A DNA stretch of 64,000 nt from Mesobacillus foraminis (lineage in GTDB: Bacteria; Bacillota; Bacilli; Bacillales; Cytobacillaceae). Of this stretch, positions 29,385-43,949 are shown piece after piece. The first letter of the stretch is position 1. Each line of letters starts with the position of its first letter. The notes below the pieces were generated by a model that was not told the origin of the DNA, searched no databases, and saw nothing but the letters and a program-made list of their open reading frames with translations. Both the position numbers and the translations under genes were made by a program. The stretch lies in the NCBI RefSeq assembly GCF_004340465.1, contig NZ_SLVV01000003.1, positions 358,982 through 422,981 of the forward strand, written 5' to 3'.

Positions 29385-30782
29385 ATGGAGTTTAATGCCG
29401 GGTTATTCCAAAAGCAGACGCTTAAGCTCGCAATGACACAGGAGCTTACCCAGGCAATAGCCTTACTGCAGTACTCTGCTCATGAGCTTGCTGCTTTTCT
29501 AGAAGAGAAAGCGATTGAAAATCCGCTGATCCAGGTAGACTTTAAAAATATCCGCTCGATCGACCCTTGCGTGGGGATCAGGAACAAAGCTAGTACGGTG
29601 AGGGAGCGGGACCAGAAAAACTGGATCGAGCAAATAGGCGAGACATCGGATACCTTGCATGACCACCTGCTGTTCCAGCTTAATACGCTAAAAATTACCG
29701 CCAATCAGCGAAGGGTTATCGTTTTATTAATTAAACATATTGATGAAAACGGTTACTTAGGTGCCGGCATTGAGGAAACTGCTCAAAAACTTGGTCTTGG
29801 TTTAGATGAGGTGGAAAACAGCCTGAACATTCTTCAGGGAATGGAGCCAGCGGGTGTCGGTGCCCGCAGCCTGCAGGAGTGCCTTCTCCTCCAGCTCGAA
29901 AGGCGTGAATACCACCAGCATCGGCAAAGAAGTTCGGAGCGAAGGAACGGGTCAATTATAAGGGAATACCCTCAGGGCATAATGGACCTGGCAGCTTCGA
30001 TTCTTACGGAACATTTTATTTTATTTGCCGAAAAACGGTGGAAGTCACTGGCAAAGCTTATGAAAACGGATATAAAAGAGATCCAGAAAGCATTTGATTT
30101 TGTTCAGTGTCTCGATCCAAGGCCGGGAGCTGCGTTCCAGAAGGACAGGGCGCTATATGTCGTACCGGATGTAGTGGTAAGACGGGAGCACGGGACCTTG
30201 ACTGTCGGACTGTTTGACGATACAATGCCGAGGATTACTTTTAATGAAGGTTATTACAGCCGGCTGGCATCCTACCAGGATTCTGAGGTAGCCCGTTTTC
30301 TTCAGGAAAAACAGAGTGATTATCAATGGATCATCAAAAGCCTTGAACAGCGGCGGGAAACTTTAATGAGGGTCGCCTTGAAAATCGTGGAGAAGCAGCC
30401 GCACTTTTTTGAGCAAGGACCTTCTTTGCAGCACCCCATGACGATGAAGGAAATTGCTGAAGAGCTTGGGATCCATGAATCAACAGTTAGCCGGGCGGTT
30501 CGGGAGAAGTATATACAAACTCCTGTTGGTACATACGAACTAAAATCATTCTTTACGAGCTCCCTGTCAACTACTGAACAAGATCAGACTTCATCCAGCC
30601 ATGTGAAGGTCGCCATTGGGCAGTTAATCAAAATGGAAGATAAGAAGAAGCCAATGTCCGATCAGAATATTGTTCAGGTCCTCGCCGCTAAGTCCGGAAT
30701 CGTAATCTCCAGGAGGACAGTGGCTAAATACAGGGAACAGCTGGGAATCCCTTCATCATCTAAACGAAAACGATTTGATTGA
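29385..30782 (+). CDS. sigL: RNA polymerase sigma-54 factor (SigL)
   Basis: Alternative sigma factor that needs AAA+ enhancer-binding activators. Seen: glutamine-rich region I (LFQKQTLKLAMTQELTQAI), the core-binding domain, an HTH (MKEIAEELGIHESTVSRAV) and the diagnostic RpoN box, here SRRTVAKYREQLGI at the C-terminus. The length of 465 residues is usual for Bacillus SigL. A GGAGG nine bases upstream supports the ATG at 29385; the GTG at 29382 is the alternative. In B. subtilis SigL drives the levanase operon levDEFG-sacC, arginine catabolism and others. No -12/-24 promoter was noted near the levanase gene of this window. Confidence 0.95.
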   Translation: MEFNAGLFQKQTLKLAMTQELTQAIALLQYSAHELAAFLEEKAIENPLIQVDFKNIRSIDPCVGIRNKASTVRERDQKNWIEQIGETSDTLHDHLLFQLNTLKITANQRRVIVLLIKHIDENGYLGAGIEETAQKLGLGLDEVENSLNILQGMEPAGVGARSLQECLLLQLERREYHQHRQRSSERRNGSIIREYPQGIMDLAASILTEHFILFAEKRWKSLAKLMKTDIKEIQKAFDFVQCLDPRPGAAFQKDRALYVVPDVVVRREHGTLTVGLFDDTMPRITFNEGYYSRLASYQDSEVARFLQEKQSDYQWIIKSLEQRRETLMRVALKIVEKQPHFFEQGPSLQHPMTMKEIAEELGIHESTVSRAVREKYIQTPVGTYELKSFFTSSLSTTEQDQTSSSHVKVAIGQLIKMEDKKKPMSDQNIVQVLAAKSGIVISRRTVAKYREQLGIPSSSKRKRFD

Positions 30783-30825
30783 GTTATTGCATGTGCTCAG
30801 CAAGGAATTAAAAGGGTGATAACAA

Positions 30826-31086
30826 TTGAAAAAGACTGTTACATTATATATGAGGCAGCGCTGCCACCTTTGTGAGGAGGCAAAAGAGCTTCTTGAAGAG
30901 CTTCAGAGGAACTGGCAGTTTGATTTATTGGAAGTGGATATAGACAAGGATGATGACCTGACAGAACGGTACGGCATCACCATTCCGGTGGTTGTCCTGG
31001 ATGGAGAAGAAATCCAGGCGGGGATTATTAACATAAATTTCATTATTGAAGCGTTTTCAGTGAAAAACGTCGACTTTATTGGTTGA
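30826..31086 (+). CDS. Glutaredoxin-like thiol-disulfide protein
   Basis: An 86-residue thioredoxin-fold protein with a CHLC redox pair (RCHLCEEAKELL, about residues 13-24), a TIPVVVLDGEEI cis-proline segment and no signal peptide. This group (DUF836/glutaredoxin 2-like) is often found before cggR in Bacillaceae. The TTG start is supported by AAAGGGTGAT eight bases upstream. Partner and substrate are unknown. A terminator directly after it overlaps the cggR promoter. Confidence 0.82.
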   Translation: MKKTVTLYMRQRCHLCEEAKELLEELQRNWQFDLLEVDIDKDDDLTERYGITIPVVVLDGEEIQAGIININFIIEAFSVKNVDFIG

Positions 31087-31111
31087 ATTAGGTTATCACT
31101 CCTGTTAGAAT
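31083..31111 (+). promoter_or_regulatory. Candidate sigma-A promoter of the cggR-gapA operon
   Basis: TTGAAT, 17-base spacer, TAGAAT. The -35 overlaps the last codons of the upstream gene and the -10 lies in the loop of the terminator that ends that gene. It is 37 bases before the CggR operator, as expected for a roadblock site downstream of the start point. Confidence 0.65.
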
Positions 31112-31140
31112 AAAAATTGTATCAGGGGTGATTTTTTTTG
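31094..31140 (+). terminator. Terminator of the glutaredoxin-like gene
   Basis: ATCACTCCTG and CAGGGGTGAT (one G-T pair) form a ten-pair stem around an 18-base loop, followed by a run of seven to eight Ts. Confidence 0.8.
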
Positions 31141-31147
31141 GAACAAG

Positions 31148-31183
31148 TGGGACATAATATGTCACGCCGGGACATAAAATGAC
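31148..31183 (+). promoter_or_regulatory. CggR operator
   Basis: TGGGAC-N6-TGTC-N4-CGGGAC-N6-TGAC. This is the known bipartite CggR operator (CGGGAC-N6-TGTC-N4-CGGGAC-N6-TGTC) with one mismatch per half, exactly between promoter and cggR. Fructose-1,6-bisphosphate is the established inducer that weakens CggR binding. Confidence 0.92.
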
Positions 31184-31209
31184 CATTTTGACTGAAGGGG
31201 AATATCATC

Positions 31210-32235
31210 ATGGATGATTTGCTTGATATTCAAAAAAGAATATTGCCCGATCTCGTTGAGGTTATGCAGAAGCGATATCAGATTTTACAATACATAAATG
31301 CTATGCAGCCGGTAGGACGCAGGAACCTCAGCATGAGCCTTGGACTGACGGAACGCGTTTTGCGAAGCGAGGTCGAATTTTTAAAAAGCCAGAATCTGAT
31401 TCAAATGTCTGCTCAAGGAATGAGCATGACCAAAGAAGGAAAAGATATACTGGAAAGACTTGAGAGAGTAATGCGTGATTTAACGGGTATAAGCACATTA
31501 GAATCCCGGTTAAAGTCCGAAATGGGCATTGCCCGGGTGGTAGTGGTCCCAGGGGACAGCGATGTGTCGCCATGGGTAAAAAATGAGCTCGGGAACGCCT
31601 GTGCCACAAGCATGAAACATCGCCTGAGCAGTGACAATATCATTGCAGTGACCGGCGGGACGACAATGGCAGCTGTTGCTGAAACACTTACCCCTGAATT
31701 TGGCGAGAAAAACCTGCTGTTTGTTCCGGCGAGAGGCGGCTTGGGTGAGGATGTCAACAATCAGGCAAATACGGTCTGTGCGATCATGGCGGACAAAACC
31801 AATTCCAGGCATCGCGTATTCTATGTACCCGATCAAGTCAGCAGCGAGATTTATGAATCATTTATAAAAGAGCCCCTCATCTATGAAGTGCTTGGTCTTA
31901 TTAAATCGGCAAGCATGGTTTTACATGGAATTGGAGATGCTATTACAATGGCGGAACGCCGAAGCACCTCTCCGGAGGATATGGAAAAAATCATCCGCAG
32001 GAATGCAGTTGGCGAAGCTTTTGGCTACTATTTCAATGAAGCTGGAGAGATTGTCCATAAGGTACTTACGATAGGGCTTCAGCTCGATGATCTTACCGAG
32101 GTTGACACAATCATTGCAGTAGCCGGGGGAGCATCCAAGGCAAAGGCAATCCGGGCATATATGAAACAGGCCCCGCGCTCGACCATCCTGATCACGGATG
32201 AAGGAGCAGCAAAAAATTTGGTACAAGGGTTTTAA
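31210..32235 (+). CDS. cggR: Central glycolytic genes regulator
   Basis: SorC-family repressor of the lower-glycolysis operon. Seen: an N-terminal winged HTH (about residues 20-70, VGRRNLSMSLGLTERVLRSE) and a C-terminal sugar-phosphate-isomerase-like effector domain with TGGTTMAAVAE and VAGGASKAKAIRAYM. Length 341 is usual. GAAGGGGAA precedes the ATG. The operator lies just upstream, so it is autoregulated, and gapA follows 85 bases later. Confidence 0.96.
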   Translation: MDDLLDIQKRILPDLVEVMQKRYQILQYINAMQPVGRRNLSMSLGLTERVLRSEVEFLKSQNLIQMSAQGMSMTKEGKDILERLERVMRDLTGISTLESRLKSEMGIARVVVVPGDSDVSPWVKNELGNACATSMKHRLSSDNIIAVTGGTTMAAVAETLTPEFGEKNLLFVPARGGLGEDVNNQANTVCAIMADKTNSRHRVFYVPDQVSSEIYESFIKEPLIYEVLGLIKSASMVLHGIGDAITMAERRSTSPEDMEKIIRRNAVGEAFGYYFNEAGEIVHKVLTIGLQLDDLTEVDTIIAVAGGASKAKAIRAYMKQAPRSTILITDEGAAKNLVQGF

Positions 32236-32269
32236 AGCCTTCCCCAGTCAGAACTAACGCTGGTTCTAG

Positions 32270-33328
<1,059 letters not shown>

Positions 33329-33364
33329 TTTCAAAAAATGAATGTTCTCCATTACAATGGAGGA

Positions 33365-33468
33365 TGTACAGGCAAGCATACAATTCCATGCTATTAAAAA
33401 AGGGGAGTGGGGACCAGTCCCCTCTCCCTTTGCCTGTTATATGGAATTGTTTCCGGCTGGCATGTACA
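33365..33468 (+). ncRNA. Structured leader between gapA and pgk
   Basis: A core hairpin at 33400-33431 (GGGG/CCCC inner stem plus an AAGGGGAG-type outer stem) is enclosed by two helices that cannot nest together. ACAGGCAA (33368-33375) pairs with TTGCCTGT (33430-33437), and ACAATTCCAT (33380-33389) pairs with ATGGAATTGT (33441-33450). TGTACA at 33365 and 33463 can close the second form. There is no T-run, so it may be a processing or differential-stability element rather than a simple terminator. Confidence 0.55.
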
Positions 33469-33517
33469 AAAGGCGCTTCCGCGTTCGATAGGACCGTAAA
33501 ATAAGGAGGTTTTTGTC

Positions 33518-34702
33518 TTGAACAAACAATCTGTCAAAGATGTCGATGTAAAAGGGAAACGAGTGTTTTGCCGCGTTGATTTCAACGTGCCAATGAAGGA
33601 CGGTCAGGTTACGGATGAAACGAGAATCCGTGCTGCATTGCCGACCATCCAGTATTTAACTGAACAAGGCGCCAAGGTTATCCTTGCAAGCCACCTTGGA
33701 CGTCCAAAAGGCCAGGCTGTAGAAGAACTCCGTCTGACTCCGGTAGCCAAGAGACTTTCCGAGCTGCTCGGAAAAGATGTCAAGAAAACGGACGAAGCGT
33801 ATGGCGAAGCTGTAAAAGCCGAAATCGAAACCATGAATGAGGGAGATGTCCTCCTTCTTGAGAATGTTCGCTTCTATGCAGGCGAAGAAAAGAATGATCC
33901 GGAGCTTGCTAAATCATTTGCTGAACTGGCTGATCTTTATGTCAATGACGCATTTGGTGCTGCTCATCGCGCTCACGCGTCAACAGAAGGAATCGCGCAT
34001 CATCTGCCAGCGGTTTCGGGCTTGCTGATGGAAAAGGAGCTTGATGTATTAGGGAAAGCTCTTTCCGATCCAGAGCGCCCATTCACCGCGATCATTGGCG
34101 GAGCAAAAGTTAAGGATAAAATCGGTGTAATAGAGAATCTTCTTGAGAAGGTTGACAACTTGATCATCGGCGGAGGCCTGGCTTATACATTTGTTAAGTC
34201 ACAAGGCCACGAAATCGGGAAATCCCTTCTAGAAGAGGATAAGATTGACCTTGCTAAATCCTATATCGAAAAAGCCAAGGAAAAAGGCGTTAATTTCTAT
34301 ATGCCTGTTGATGTTGTAGTTGCCGATGATTTCGGTGAGCAAGCAAATACAAAGGTAGTAGCAATTGAAGAAATTCCTGCAGACTGGGAAGCATTGGATA
34401 TCGGACCAAAGACTCGCGAAATCTACAAAGATGTCATCCAAAATTCCAAGCTTGTAATCTGGAACGGACCTATGGGTGTATTCGAGCTTGATAAATTCGC
34501 TCAGGGAACAAAAGCGGTTGCCCAGGCGCTTGCAGATGCTTCGGATACATATTCCGTCATCGGCGGCGGCGACTCTGCTGCAGCGGTTGAAAAATTCGAC
34601 CTTGCTGACAAGATGAGCCATATTTCAACTGGAGGCGGTGCTTCCCTTGAATTTATGGAAGGAAAAGCTCTTCCTGGCGTAGTTGCTCTGAACGATAAAT
34701 AA
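33518..34702 (+). CDS. pgk: Phosphoglycerate kinase
   Basis: Transfers phosphate from 1,3-bisphosphoglycerate to ADP. Seen: [11 protein letters not shown], the substrate-binding [21 protein letters not shown], and the C-terminal nucleotide region GPMGVFE and [11 protein letters not shown]. Length 394 as in B. subtilis. The TTG start is preceded by AAGGAGG and aligns with the B. subtilis N-terminus. Second structural gene of the CggR operon. Confidence 0.98.
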   Translation: MNKQSVKDVDVKGKRVFCRVDFNVPMKDGQVTDETRIRAALPTIQYLTEQGAKVILASHLGRPKGQAVEELRLTPVAKRLSELLGKDVKKTDEAYGEAVKAEIETMNEGDVLLLENVRFYAGEEKNDPELAKSFAELADLYVNDAFGAAHRAHASTEGIAHHLPAVSGLLMEKELDVLGKALSDPERPFTAIIGGAKVKDKIGVIENLLEKVDNLIIGGGLAYTFVKSQGHEIGKSLLEEDKIDLAKSYIEKAKEKGVNFYMPVDVVVADDFGEQANTKVVAIEEIPADWEALDIGPKTREIYKDVIQNSKLVIWNGPMGVFELDKFAQGTKAVAQALADASDTYSVIGGGDSAAAVEKFDLADKMSHISTGGGASLEFMEGKALPGVVALNDK

Positions 34703-34807
34703 TCAGTATTCGGATGAAGGTTCCGAACCGCTCAAAGGGGTTCGAATCTTTCGCAGAGATGTTCCGAACACCCGGGAAGGGTTTTGAACCATTCGAAAGC
34801 AGAATAA

Positions 34808-38441
<3,634 letters not shown>

Positions 38442-38452
38442 TCTGTTTAATG

Positions 38453-38484
38453 AAACGCCGGCAAGCTTGCTGGCGTTTTTTTCT
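38453..38484 (+). terminator. Terminator of the glycolytic operon
   Basis: AAACGCCGGC-AAGCTT-GCTGGCGTTT hairpin (one G-T pair) with a run of Ts. Confidence 0.9.
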
Positions 38485-38571
38485 TTTCCAGCTTAAGACA
38501 AGTATTGTTTCAAGGCTGAAAATATGATAAATTTAAAATACTGTTACATGCAGCTTTCGGGGGGTGTCTCT

Positions 38572-38805
38572 TTGCACACGTTTTTAGTCGTTTTATTGAT
38601 CATCGATTGTATTAGTCTAATAGCTGTTGTCCTGCTTCAATCCAGTAAAAGTGCCGGACTTTCTGGTGCGATTTCCGGTGGTGCCGAAACATTGTTCGGA
38701 AAGCAGAAGGCAAGAGGAATTGATCTGGTGCTTCACCGGATCACGATTGTATTGTCCGTCTTATTTTTTATCCTGACAATTGCAGTTACGTATTTTAAAC
38801 TGTAA
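38572..38805 (+). CDS. secG: Preprotein translocase subunit SecG
   Basis: Small membrane subunit of the SecYEG channel. Two hydrophobic segments (about 2-22 and 52-75) flank the conserved cytosolic [19 protein letters not shown] and [10 protein letters not shown] chose the TTG at 38572, about seven bases after GGGGGG, giving 77 residues; this aligns with the B. subtilis start, whereas the upstream in-frame ATGs would add a non-conserved tail. Confidence 0.95.
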   Translation: MHTFLVVLLIIDCISLIAVVLLQSSKSAGLSGAISGGAETLFGKQKARGIDLVLHRITIVLSVLFFILTIAVTYFKL

Positions 38806-38826
38806 AAATAAAATGAGCCACGAACA

Positions 38827-38857
38827 AAACCCAGCTTCAGAAGCTGGGTTTTTTTAC
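38827..38857 (+). terminator. Terminator of secG
   Basis: AAACCCAGCTTC-AG-AAGCTGGGTTT hairpin followed by Ts. Confidence 0.9.
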
Positions 38858-39291
38858 ATACTTTGATCGATTAAAAGACGTAGTGGTTATTATAGCCCCT
38901 ATTGGACGCTTAAGGCTGCTCCGGCGGGGGAAACGGGTCATGGGCAAAGGCAGGTTAAATCCTGGAACGCGAACGACATAAGCAGTCATCAATACAAACC
39001 AGTATGGCAGAGATCCTTATGGTGACCCTATTTCGCGTAGAACATTTTTCTTATGAGAAGCAGACTGGGCGTAAAACCAACCCAGTCGCAATCTGCGAAA
39101 AACCACGCCTACTTTGTACTGGATGGAAAAAATTCATGCAATACTGATCTGTTTCCATACGCTTGTAACAGCATATATTGCGAGAACTTGAATAAAAAGC
39201 GTTTCTCTGGAATGTTAGAGGAAGGTTTGTTAAAACTAAGAAAGGAAAAATGAATCAAACCATTGAGCAGTAAGCAGAGGGAGTTAAATAT
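38858..39291. other. Intergenic region between secG and the esterase gene
   Basis: About 430 bases with no gene that I can support. A hairpin at 39060-39096 (GACTGGG with CCCAGTC, inside GCAGA with TCTGC) lacks a T-run. A 66-codon open frame at 39053-39253 has no ribosome site and no recognisable motif. Confidence 0.5.
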
Positions 39292-40038
39292 ATGAGAAAA
39301 TTAGTTCCAAAGCCATTTACATTTAAAGGAGGAAAACGGGCTGTTTTGATGCTGCATGGCTTTACCGGAAATTCTGCCGATGTCCGGATGATGGGCCGCT
39401 TCCTTCAGGACAGAGGTTATACGTGCCATGCTCCAATTTACAAAGGACATGGTGTCCCGCCGGAAGAGCTGGTTCACACAGGCCCAGAGGACTGGTGGAA
39501 GGATGTTACCAATGCGTATGAATTCCTGCGTAGTGAAGGGTATGAAGAAATAGCTGCAGTCGGACTATCAATTGGCGGAGTATTTTCGCTGAAGCTCGGT
39601 TATACTGTACCAGTTAAGGGTATCGTACCCATGTGTGCACCTATGTACATAAAAAGTGAAGAAGTCATGTATCAGGGAGTGCTTGAATATGCCCGGGAAT
39701 ACAAAAGGCTGGAAGGAAAAGCAGAGGAAGAAATCGAATCAGAAATGATAGAGTTTCAGAAAACTCCGATGAACACCCTGAGAGCGATCCAGGAGCTGAT
39801 AGCTGATGTCCGTAAGAATGTGGACATGATTTATGCGCCTACCTTTGTTGTGCAGGCCCGCCACGACCATATGATTAATACGGACAGCGCCAACATCATT
39901 TATAACGAAGTGGAGTCCCCCGAGAAAGAAATCAAATGGTATGAAGAATCCGGACATGTCATTACTTTTGATAAGGAACGGGATCAGCTGCATGAAGATG
40001 TTTATGCGTTTCTTGAGAAGCTAAATTGGAAAGAATAA
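39292..40038 (+). CDS. est: Carboxylesterase (Est30/YvaK type)
   Basis: Alpha/beta-hydrolase of 248 residues, related to Geobacillus Est30 and B. subtilis YvaK, active on short acyl esters. Seen: oxyanion-hole HGFTGN near residue 23, the nucleophile Ser in GLSIGG (about 94), the Asp in ARHDHMI and the His in [10 protein letters not shown]. No signal peptide, so cytosolic. AGAGGGAG precedes the ATG. Same position between secG and rnr as in B. subtilis. Confidence 0.92.
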   Translation: MRKLVPKPFTFKGGKRAVLMLHGFTGNSADVRMMGRFLQDRGYTCHAPIYKGHGVPPEELVHTGPEDWWKDVTNAYEFLRSEGYEEIAAVGLSIGGVFSLKLGYTVPVKGIVPMCAPMYIKSEEVMYQGVLEYAREYKRLEGKAEEEIESEMIEFQKTPMNTLRAIQELIADVRKNVDMIYAPTFVVQARHDHMINTDSANIIYNEVESPEKEIKWYEESGHVITFDKERDQLHEDVYAFLEKLNWKE

Positions 40039-40247
40039 AAAGGAAAAGCTAATCGCTTTGTTTAATTGTCGGCTAGTTTCGCTACTTCTTGTGGCAATGC
40101 CGACCCCAATACCTCTGTATGAGTCCGGAAGACGAAAGCAAATCATGGTTTAAATCCGTATACCGGAGTGATGGCTTATGACCCCGACCGGTGGGCGATC
40201 GAGCTAGACAATGTGAAATCAAGTATTATTTAAAAGGAGGGATTATT

Positions 40248-42590
40248 TTGGAGGATAATATACAGAACCATATGGATCGGCTTCTTCACTATATGAAGGA
40301 TGAAGCCTATAAGCCTCTCACGGTCCAGGAGCTGGAGCAGGCTTTTGGAATTGAGGACTCCGCGGCATTCAAGGACTTTGTCAAAGCTCTTGTCGTAATG
40401 GAAGAGCGGGGGCTTGTGGTAAGAACACGCAGCAATCGCTATGGGCTTCCCGAAAAAATGAACCTGGTTCGCGGCAAGCTGACAGGCCATGCCAAAGGAT
40501 TTGCCTTTGTGATTCCTGAGGAGCCTGGAATGGATGACATTTTTATTCCGCCAAATGAGACGAATAATGCGATGCATGGGGATATCGTCCTTGCCCGTGT
40601 ATCCACTGCCACCTCGGGACAACGCCGGGAAGGAACCATTGTCCGGATTGTGGAACGGGGGACCCAGCAGATTGTGGGTACCTTTACGGAAAGCAAGCAC
40701 TTTGGATTTGTGATACCGGACGACAAAAAATTTGCCAGTGATATATTTATCCCTAAGGAAGCTACCAGGGGTGCGGTCGAAGGGCATAAAGTGGTTGTTA
40801 AGCTGACAAGCTATCCCGAAGGCCGGAAAGCAGCCGAGGGGGAGGTCATTCAGATCCTCGGTCATAAAAACGATCCTGGAGTCGATATTTTATCGGTCAT
40901 CCATAAGCACGGCCTTCCAATGGAATTTCCACCGGAGGTCCTGCAACAAGCAAATGAGACTCCCGATGAAATTGATGAAAGCGAAATGGCCAACCGCCGT
41001 GATTTAAGAGATGAAGTCATTGTCACGATTGACGGAGCAGATGCGAAAGACCTGGACGATGCCGTCACCGTTACCATGCTTGAAAATGGGAACTATAAAC
41101 TGGGCGTCCATATTGCTGATGTAAGCTATTATGTAAAAGAAGGTTCGCCAATCGATCGTGAAGCTGAAGAACGGGCTACTTCTGTTTATCTGGTGGACCG
41201 TGTCATACCGATGATTCCCCACCGTTTGTCCAATGGGATTTGTTCTTTGAATCCAAAGGTCAACCGCCTTACGTTAAGCTGTACAATGGAAATCTCTCCT
41301 GATGGCGAAGTCGTAGACCATGAGATTTTCCAGAGTGTGATCAAAACCACCGAACGGATGACTTATCATGATGTCAATCTGATTCTCGTAGATAAAGATG
41401 AGGATGTTCGCAAAAGATACGAACCACTTGTCCCGATGTTTGAACTGATGGAAGAACTTGCAGCAGTCCTTCGTAAAAAGAGGATGGACCGCGGGGCCAT
41501 TGATTTTGATTTTAAAGAATCAAAAGTCCTTGTCGATGAAAATGGCCATCCGTCAGATGTTGTTCTTCGCGAGCGCTCTGTTGCGGAACGGCTGATCGAG
41601 GAATTCATGCTGGCTGCGAATGAAACCGTTGCTGAGCACTTCCATTGGCTGGACGTACCGTTCATTTACCGGATCCATGAAGATCCAAAAGAAGACAAGC
41701 TGAGAAGGTTCTTTGAGTTCATTACCAATTTTGGCTATATCGTAAAAGGAACAGCCAATTCAGTCCATCCAAGGGCCCTCCAGGAAATTATCGAAGAGGT
41801 GCAGGGCAAGCCTGAGGAAATGGTCGTATCAACGGTCATGCTCCGTTCGATGCAGAAGGCAAAGTATTTTGAAGAGAGTCTTGGACACTATGGGCTTTCA
41901 ACAGAATTTTATACTCATTTCACATCGCCTATCCGCCGCTATCCGGATACAATCGTTCACAGGCTGATTCGGACGTACTTGATTGAAGGAAAGCTGGATG
42001 ATGCCACACGAGAAAAATGGAATGCGCAGCTTCCGGAAATCGCCAAGCACTCTTCTGATATGGAGCGCCGTGCAGTAGAGGCAGAACGTGAAACGGATGA
42101 ATTGAAGAAAGCAGAGTATATGGAAGATAAAATTGGCGTGGAGTATGATGGCATCATTTCCTCTGTCACCAATTTCGGGATGTTCGTCGAGCTGCCAAAC
42201 ACGATTGAAGGGTTAGTTCATGTCAGCTACATGACAGACGACTATTACCGCTTCGATGAGCGTCATTTTGCAATGATCGGGGAACGCACTGGAAATGTCT
42301 TCCGAATCGGGGATGAAATTACTGTACGGGTTGTCAAAGTCAATAAGGATGAACGCTCCATTGATTTTGAGATCGTTGGCATGAAAGGAACCCGCCGTGA
42401 ACGAAGCGAAGTTCCAAAGGTATTTAAAACCGGGAGCAGTGAACGGAAGCCCCGCAGAGGGAAGGCCGAGGAAGGCAACCGCCGGGGAAGTGGCGAAGGT
42501 GGAAAGGATGCCGGCTCCAGAAAGAAGCGACGAAACAAAAAGTTTTTCGAAAACGCACCAAAGGCCAAGCGAAAGCCTAAAAAGCGCTGA
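40248..42590 (+). CDS. rnr: Ribonuclease R
   Basis: Processive 3'-5' exoribonuclease that degrades structured RNA and takes part in tmRNA-linked mRNA decay. Domains in order: N-terminal HTH (about 1-65), two cold-shock domains (70-225), RNB catalytic domain with [20 protein letters not shown] and its acidic cluster (240-570), S1 domain (about 625-710), then a basic Lys/Arg-rich tail ending KAKRKPKKR. The TTG at 40248 follows GGAGG by seven bases and gives 780 residues, as in B. subtilis; an in-frame ATG at 40191 has no site. Neighbouring smpB and ssrA fit the trans-translation role. Confidence 0.96.
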   Translation: MEDNIQNHMDRLLHYMKDEAYKPLTVQELEQAFGIEDSAAFKDFVKALVVMEERGLVVRTRSNRYGLPEKMNLVRGKLTGHAKGFAFVIPEEPGMDDIFIPPNETNNAMHGDIVLARVSTATSGQRREGTIVRIVERGTQQIVGTFTESKHFGFVIPDDKKFASDIFIPKEATRGAVEGHKVVVKLTSYPEGRKAAEGEVIQILGHKNDPGVDILSVIHKHGLPMEFPPEVLQQANETPDEIDESEMANRRDLRDEVIVTIDGADAKDLDDAVTVTMLENGNYKLGVHIADVSYYVKEGSPIDREAEERATSVYLVDRVIPMIPHRLSNGICSLNPKVNRLTLSCTMEISPDGEVVDHEIFQSVIKTTERMTYHDVNLILVDKDEDVRKRYEPLVPMFELMEELAAVLRKKRMDRGAIDFDFKESKVLVDENGHPSDVVLRERSVAERLIEEFMLAANETVAEHFHWLDVPFIYRIHEDPKEDKLRRFFEFITNFGYIVKGTANSVHPRALQEIIEEVQGKPEEMVVSTVMLRSMQKAKYFEESLGHYGLSTEFYTHFTSPIRRYPDTIVHRLIRTYLIEGKLDDATREKWNAQLPEIAKHSSDMERRAVEAERETDELKKAEYMEDKIGVEYDGIISSVTNFGMFVELPNTIEGLVHVSYMTDDYYRFDERHFAMIGERTGNVFRIGDEITVRVVKVNKDERSIDFEIVGMKGTRRERSEVPKVFKTGSSERKPRRGKAEEGNRRGSGEGGKDAGSRKKRRNKKFFENAPKAKRKPKKR

Positions 42591-42617
42591 CGCATTAACC
42601 TGATACATCGCTAAACC

Positions 42618-42657
42618 GTGCCTGACCCCCTTTGCTATGCTAAAGGGGGTCAGGCAC
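42618..42657. repeat. Perfect palindrome between rnr and smpB
   Basis: GTGCCTGACCCCCTTT (42618-42633) and its exact inverse (42642-42657) surround the loop GCTATGCT. No T-run follows. I recall the core GTGCCTGACCCC/GGGGTCAGGCAC as a widespread intergenic repeat in Bacillaceae, so it may be a REP-like element; it could also slow transcription or protect the rnr mRNA end. Confidence 0.75.
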
Positions 42658-42702
42658 CAGCGAATGTGGTAAAATTGGGAGAGAGATAAAGGGGGAAACA
42701 TT

Positions 42703-43170
42703 ATGCCTAAAGGGATTGGCAAGACGGTCGCACAGAATAAAAAGGCCTATCATGATTATTTTATCGAAGAGACATTTGAAACCGGGATTGTTCTCCAGGG
42801 AACGGAAATCAAATCCATCAGGGCGGGAAAAGTCAATCTTAAAGATTCGTATGCGCGTGTTCAGAATGGGGAAGTTTTTCTCTACAGCATGCATGTCAGC
42901 CCCTATGAACAGGGGAACCGCTACAACCATGATCCGCTCCGTCCGAGAAAGCTGCTGCTTCATCGCCGTGAAATCAACAAGCTGATCGGGGAGACAAAAG
43001 AAACAGGCTACGCCCTTGTACCGTTGAAGGTTTATCTGAAAAATGGCTATGCAAAGGTTTTGCTTGGACTTGCAAAGGGTAAAAAGAAATACGATAAGCG
43101 GGAAGACCTGAAGAAGAAAGAGGCAAGCCGCGAAATCGAGCGGGCATTCCGCGAACGCCAGAAGATGTAG
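42703..43170 (+). CDS. smpB: SsrA-binding protein SmpB
   Basis: Binds the tRNA-like part of tmRNA and brings it to stalled ribosomes. Seen: [20 protein letters not shown], the conserved [19 protein letters not shown], a central [20 protein letters not shown], and a basic C-terminal tail ([18 protein letters not shown]). Length 155 is usual. AAAGGGGGA is the ribosome site. Lies directly before ssrA. Confidence 0.97.
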   Translation: MPKGIGKTVAQNKKAYHDYFIEETFETGIVLQGTEIKSIRAGKVNLKDSYARVQNGEVFLYSMHVSPYEQGNRYNHDPLRPRKLLLHRREINKLIGETKETGYALVPLKVYLKNGYAKVLLGLAKGKKKYDKREDLKKKEASREIERAFRERQKM

Positions 43171-43200
43171 CCACTGCCAAAACTGGATAATAGTTTCCAG

Positions 43201-43228
43201 TTGAAAACTTTGATCAATATGCTATAAT
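43201..43228 (+). promoter_or_regulatory. Promoter of ssrA
   Basis: TTGAAA, 16-base spacer, TATAAT with an upstream TG (TGCTATAAT). It lies about 80 bases before mature tmRNA, leaving a processed 5' leader with a CTCGG-GTAG-CCGAG hairpin. Confidence 0.7.
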
Positions 43229-43307
43229 AAGTCTTGTCACCACGATTGGTGGCAAACAGCTTTTGCTCGGGTAGCCGAGTTTCCTAACGTCTGTTTATAT
43301 TCTATAT

Positions 43308-43667
43308 GGGGACGCTACGGATTCGACAGGGGTAGTTCGAGCTTAGGTTGCGAGTCGAGGGGATCGGCCTCGTAAAAACGTCAAAGCCTATAACTGGCAA
43401 AACTAACAACAACCTCGCTTTAGCAGCCTAATAGGCCTTTAGCGGTTCCTCCCTCCATCGCCCATGTGGTAGGGTAAGGGACTCACTCTTAGTGGGCTAC
43501 GCCGGATTCCACCGCCTGAGGATGAAGGAAGAGAACAACCAGGCTAGCTGACCGGCCGCCTGTCGGCAGGCAAAAGGATCAGTGAAGCGCGAATATGTCG
43601 ACTACACTCGTAGAAGCTTAAGTGACGATATTTCTGGACGAGGGTTCGACTCCCTCCGTCTCCACCA
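43308..43667 (+). ncRNA. ssrA: Transfer-messenger RNA
   Basis: The 5' end GGGGACGCTACGG and the 3' end GGTTCGACTCCCTCCGTCTCC form the tRNA-like domain, with an encoded ACCA. The tag frame runs from GGC at 43396 to TAA at 43431 and adds GKTNNNLALAA after the tmRNA-borne Ala; the ALAA end is the expected ClpXP degron. This tag is shorter than the B. subtilis tag (GKTNSFNQNVALAA). Acts with SmpB encoded just upstream. Confidence 0.97.
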
Positions 43668-43691
43668 AATACATATTTGGTGGTTTTTTAT
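43662..43691 (+). terminator. Terminator overlapping the tmRNA 3' end
   Basis: CCACCAAATA and TATTTGGTGG form a hairpin followed by six Ts. The left arm uses the tmRNA terminal CCA, so 3' processing must open it. Confidence 0.8.
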
Positions 43692-43716
43692 TTTTATTAA
43701 TCACATATAAATCCTT

Positions 43717-43750
43717 AGACCAAGAGCAGTCAGCTCTTGGTCTATTTTTA
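43717..43750 (+). terminator. Second terminator downstream of ssrA
   Basis: AGACCAAGAGC-AGTCA-GCTCTTGGTCT perfect hairpin followed by ATTTTTAT. Confidence 0.85.
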
Positions 43751-43949
43751 TGTCTTCCAGGTTCATAATTTAAAATTGAAAAGCGAATAGAGAATCTGTA
43801 ATAATTAATTTATAGTTATTAAATCGTGTATAGATTAAATTAACTAAGTGCACAGGAGAATCCTGAGACGAAACGGTAAGTCTTACAAATTCCAGGGTAC
43901 TTTATTAACCTGAAAATGACAGCGCTTTATAGATTGAGGAGGAAGAGTT

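Noticed and set aside
39053-39253. 66-codon frame between secG and the esterase gene
   Set aside because: Lacks a ribosome site and known motifs; overlaps a hairpin.
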